This document shows positions 21,866-24,224 of a DNA stretch of 24,224 nt, piece after piece; positions within the stretch are counted from its first letter, which is position 1, and the number at the start of each line of letters is the position of its first letter. The notes beneath the pieces are model-generated. The model made no database searches. It was not told the origin of the DNA and was given only the letters and a program-made list of their open reading frames with translations. The DNA is taken from NCBI GenBank assembly GCA_038251625.1, contig JBBSBE010000050.1:1-24224 (forward strand). Direction: 5' to 3'. The position numbers and the translations under genes were made by a program. This stretch comes from JBBQXK01 sp038251625. GTDB taxonomy: Bacteria > Pseudomonadota > Alphaproteobacteria > Rhodobacterales > Rhodobacteraceae.

Positions 21866-23110
21866 ATGCGCCTCCGCTCGCTCGAGATCTTCACGGTCGC
21901 ACCGCCTGCCCCCGGCTGGGGCGGGCGCTACTGGATCTTCCCCAAGCTCACCACCGATGACGGCATCGTGGGCTACGGCGAATGCTATGCCTCGACCGTC
22001 GCGCCATCGGTGATGGAAGCGGTGATCGACGATGTGTTCACCCGCCATATGGAGGGCGAGAACCCCGAGAATATCGAGCTGATGTTCCGCCGCGCCTATT
22101 CCAGCGGGTTCACCCAGCGCCCCGACCCCACCGTGATGGGTGCGTTTTCGGGGCTCGAGATTGCCTGCTGGGATATCATCGGCAAGGCGCGCGACCGCCC
22201 CGTCTGGGCGCTGCTCGGCGGCCGGATGAACGAACGCATCCGCAGCTACACCTACCTCTACCCCGAACCGGGCAAGGAAACCGCGGATTTCTGGGTCAGC
22301 CCCGACGCGGCCGCCGAAGCCGCCACGCGCTTTCTGAACCTTGGCTTCACCGCGCTCAAGTTCGATCCCGCGGGTCCCTATACCATCCGGGGCGGCCACC
22401 ATCCCGCGATGTCCGATATTTCCCGGTCGGTCGCCTTCTGCCGCGCGATCCGCGAGGCTGTGGGCGACCGGGCCGACCTTCTGTTCGGCACCCACGGGCA
22501 ATTCACCACCCCCGGCGCCATCCGTCTGGGACAGGCCATCGAGCCCTACCTGCCCCTTTGGTACGAAGAGCCGATCCCCCCAGACAACCTGCTGGAATTT
22601 GCCGAAGTCGCGCGCCATGTGCGCATTCCGCTGGCCACCGGCGAGCGGCTGACAACCAAGGCCGAATTCGGCGCGCTTCTGCGCATGGGCGGGGTCAAGA
22701 TCCTGCAACCCGCGCTCGGCCGCGTTGGCGGCATCTGGGAGGCCAAGAAGATCGCCGCCATGGCCGAGGTTTTCAACGCCGAAATGGCGCCGCACCTCTA
22801 CGCAGGCCCGGTGGAATGGGCCGCCAACATCCATTTCGCGGCCTCGATCCCCAACCTTCTGATTGCCGAGACGATCGAGACGGGCGGCGCCTTCCACCTT
22901 GCCCTCATCAAGCACTCGATCCGCTGGGAAGACGGCTACATCATCCCGCCCGATGCCCCTGGCCTTGGCATCGACTTCGATGAAGATCTCGCCCGCGCCC
23001 ACCCCTACAAAGGCACCCGCCTGCACCTCGAGATGCAGGAGGCGCCCTGCGACCACCGCCACGGCAACCGGTTCGAAGGCGGTGCGCCAGCGACGACAGA
23101 GCCGAAGTAG
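21866..23110 (+). CDS. Enolase-superfamily (mandelate racemase/muconate lactonizing type) protein
   Basis: A 414-aa member of the MR/MLE group, most like sugar-acid dehydratases such as galactonate dehydratase. The N-terminal capping domain (1-120) ends with FSGLEIACWDIIGKA; the barrel has K165 (ALKFDPAG), H210 (FGTHGQ), metal-ligand candidates E234 (YEEP) and E260 (TGER), and H310 (MAPHLYAGP). Two usually conserved acidic positions differ: the first metal ligand is G208 and the Asp of the His-Asp pair is A283 (ILQPALGRVGG). ATG 21866 is preferred over 21836 because it matches the family N terminus. Likely acts on a sugar acid or similar carboxylate; substrate unknown. It precedes an AraC regulator gene that may control it. 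Confidence 0.85.
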   Translation: MRLRSLEIFTVAPPAPGWGGRYWIFPKLTTDDGIVGYGECYASTVAPSVMEAVIDDVFTRHMEGENPENIELMFRRAYSSGFTQRPDPTVMGAFSGLEIACWDIIGKARDRPVWALLGGRMNERIRSYTYLYPEPGKETADFWVSPDAAAEAATRFLNLGFTALKFDPAGPYTIRGGHHPAMSDISRSVAFCRAIREAVGDRADLLFGTHGQFTTPGAIRLGQAIEPYLPLWYEEPIPPDNLLEFAEVARHVRIPLATGERLTTKAEFGALLRMGGVKILQPALGRVGGIWEAKKIAAMAEVFNAEMAPHLYAGPVEWAANIHFAASIPNLLIAETIETGGAFHLALIKHSIRWEDGYIIPPDAPGLGIDFDEDLARAHPYKGTRLHLEMQEAPCDHRHGNRFEGGAPATTEPK

Positions 23111-23430
23111 CCCCGCGGATGTAACAATCGCGCGTTTCCCGTGGCCCACGTCCCATTGCGATTCACGCCGCGACGGGGCGTGCGATCACGCGACGTCACG
23201 CGAACGTTCCCTTACGTCAGTCGGTGAAGGGGATGTAACCGATCCCAACCAATGGCCCGGGTTACACCGGAGTAGATACATTTTTCATGCTGTGACGCAG
23301 GGTCATGAAACCACACAACATTATGAAAATCATATGTTTGTTTCATTGGATGACAGCTCCGCCAGCTTGATTGATACAGGATGCTGCAGATCGCATCTCA
23401 GAAGCCACGGAACAGAAGGCTTACCCTGCG
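23111..23430 (+). promoter_or_regulatory. AT-enriched intergenic control region upstream of the AraC-type gene
   Basis: These 320 bp carry no convincing gene. GGATGTAAC occurs twice (23117-23125 and 23231-23239), and TGTAACC (23234-23240) forms an inverted pair with GGTTACA (23260-23266). Further on, TTTCATG (23283-23289) and CATGAAA (23304-23310) are inverted, with related half-sites at 23322-23328 (TATGAAA) and 23341-23346 (TTTCAT). Base composition from 23270 to 23350 is far more AT-rich than the rest of the window. Promoter boxes cannot be assigned with confidence. AGAAGG (23414-23419) is the probable ribosome site for ATG 23431. Confidence 0.5.
23283..23346. repeat. Array of TTTCAT/ATGAAA half-sites, candidate operator
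   Basis: Four related half-sites alternate in orientation: TTTCATG, CATGAAA, TATGAAA and TTTCAT, with starts 21, 18 and 19 bp apart, roughly two helical turns. This spacing is typical of sites bound by dimeric or AraC-type regulators. Confidence 0.4.
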
Positions 23431-24126
23431 ATGCAGAAGAAGTTCAGAACCATCCGCGACTATCACATCCGCGACACCGCGCTGCGGGCAGAGCATGCGC
23501 ATTGGCCGTCCCTGTGGGCGGTGTCCTTGGTCGAGGGAAGCGGCGACATCACCTTTGCCCAGACCGACCGCAGCGCCCTTGTGCTGACGCTCGATGGCAC
23601 CCGTCGCCACCTTACCCGCATGGAAAGCATCGACGATGGCGCCGCTTCCCAGCCCGGCGATCTGTGCCTGATCCCCGCCGGGCTTGACCTGCGGCTGGCA
23701 TGGGAAAACCACGCCCCCCGCCAGCACAGCCTGATGGTCGAGTTCGACAACGCGCTTTTCACGACCTATGCACCCGAAATCGCGGGCGGCGCGTTTCTGC
23801 GCGGCCATCTGATCCCCGCCAACTTTGCGCAGCGACCGGCGCTTGGCAGCCTTGTTTCGCTTTTGGTGCGCGAGGCCGATCCCCGCCGCGCGCGCGGGCT
23901 GCTTTTTGCGGAAAGTGCCATGCGCCTTCTGGCGCTGGAAATCGCAACATCGGCATGGACTGCGCCACAGGCGATTCCGGATGCGCATGCCCGGCCCGAT
24001 ACCCGCATCCGCCGCGCTATGGGACATATCGAGGCGCATTTCAACGCCGACATCTCGATCCTTGAAATCGCAGGCGCGGCGGGTGTCGCTTATTCTTCAC
24101 GATTTCACTGTGCCGTTTTCACATGA
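23431..24126 (+). pseudogene. AraC-family regulator with truncated DNA-binding domain
   Basis: The 231-codon frame has an AraC N-terminal ligand-binding-like part (residues 1-180, including QPGDLCLIPAGLDLRL and the HSLMVEFDN block) and begins the helix-turn-helix region at about 188 (DTRIRRAMGHIEAHFNADIS, then ILEIAGAAGVAYSS). Similarity to the family stops at about residue 222; the last residues RFHCAVFT and the early TGA do not fit. A full AraC domain needs about 60 more residues with a second helix-turn-helix, so the product cannot bind DNA normally. Sequence after about 24095 is different in composition. The start ATG 23431 has AGAAGG 11 nt upstream; TTG 23371 is an alternative. Most likely interrupted by an insertion or rearrangement. 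Confidence 0.72.
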
Positions 24127-24224
24127 TTTCCGGATGGTAGCGCGAGAAGCGGGGCGTGTTTCTGCTTTACGACTTCAATTTCATCAAGGGCTTCAATAGG
24201 GCTCGAAGGGCACGGCGGAATGAC
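24096..24224 (-). mobile_element. Possible insertion-sequence end at the right edge
   Basis: The sequence changes character where the AraC gene breaks. TTCAC is repeated at 24096-24100, 24104-24108 and 24118-24122, reminiscent of the multiple terminal repeats of some insertion-sequence families. On the - strand a frame is open from the window edge to a TGA at 24107-24105 (39 residues, ending LPSGNHVKTAQ), as expected for the 3' end of a transposase or helper gene facing the junction. I recognise no specific family, so this stays tentative. Confidence 0.28.

Noticed and set aside
21620..23149. A 509-residue - strand frame opposite the enolase-superfamily gene
   Set aside because: Shadow frame: the + strand encodes a full MR/MLE protein, and the - product shows no domain.
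1..24224. CRISPR arrays, tRNA or rRNA genes
   Set aside because: No regularly spaced repeats and no cloverleaf-like or rRNA-like sequence were seen by eye on either strand.

Overview
The window is a GC-rich, densely packed bacterial chromosome segment. Its gene families (DUF2927 lipoprotein, TelA/XpaC pair, GYF-tailed SPFH protein, long-form SAICAR synthase) point to an alphaproteobacterium, most likely Rhodobacterales/Rhodobacteraceae. This assignment comes from recognising families in the translations, not from a search. No tRNA, rRNA or CRISPR array was seen.

Region 1 (1-6522, + strand) looks like a membrane-integrity or toxic-anion locus. It holds an XpaC-family protein cut by the left edge, a 93-aa membrane protein, a second XpaC paralog, a TelA/YaaN-family protein, a DUF2927 lipoprotein, a YdjI-like SPFH protein with an added GYF domain, and a YdjG-like zinc-ribbon membrane protein that starts at TTG. 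The set combines two gene pairs that are separate in Bacillus (xpaC-yaaN and ydjG-ydjI).

Region 2 (6645-10437) has an outer-membrane beta-barrel protein on +, whose stop codon overlaps the stop of a converging two-gene operon. That operon encodes an exported vanadium-haloperoxidase/PAP2-type enzyme followed, with a 16-nt overlap, by a CRTAC1-like FG-GAP/ASPIC protein.

Region 3 (10554-12894, +) is a tightly coupled operon: long-form SAICAR synthase (purC), a PfkB-family fructokinase-like sugar kinase and D-aminoacyl-tRNA deacylase (dtd), with 4-nt overlaps. Converging on it (- strand, 12931-16722) are a long/medium-chain acyl-CoA synthetase and an MsbA-like ABC exporter, separated by a terminator-like double hairpin.

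Region 4 (16835-21778, +) carries a type II haloacid dehalogenase with the full L-2-haloacid dehalogenase residue set, an alpha/beta hydrolase, a regulatory gap, a threonine/serine dehydratase, a PcaD-like hydrolase, an unrecognised 54-aa protein overlapping both neighbours, and a TetA-like MFS exporter. Most junctions are 4- or 8-nt overlaps or gaps of a few bases.

Region 5 (21866-24224) has an enolase-superfamily (MR/MLE) protein with atypical active-site positions, a 320-bp AT-enriched intergenic region full of inverted repeats, and an AraC-family regulator whose DNA-binding domain is broken off near 24095. Foreign-looking sequence runs from there to the right edge, perhaps the end of an insertion sequence.
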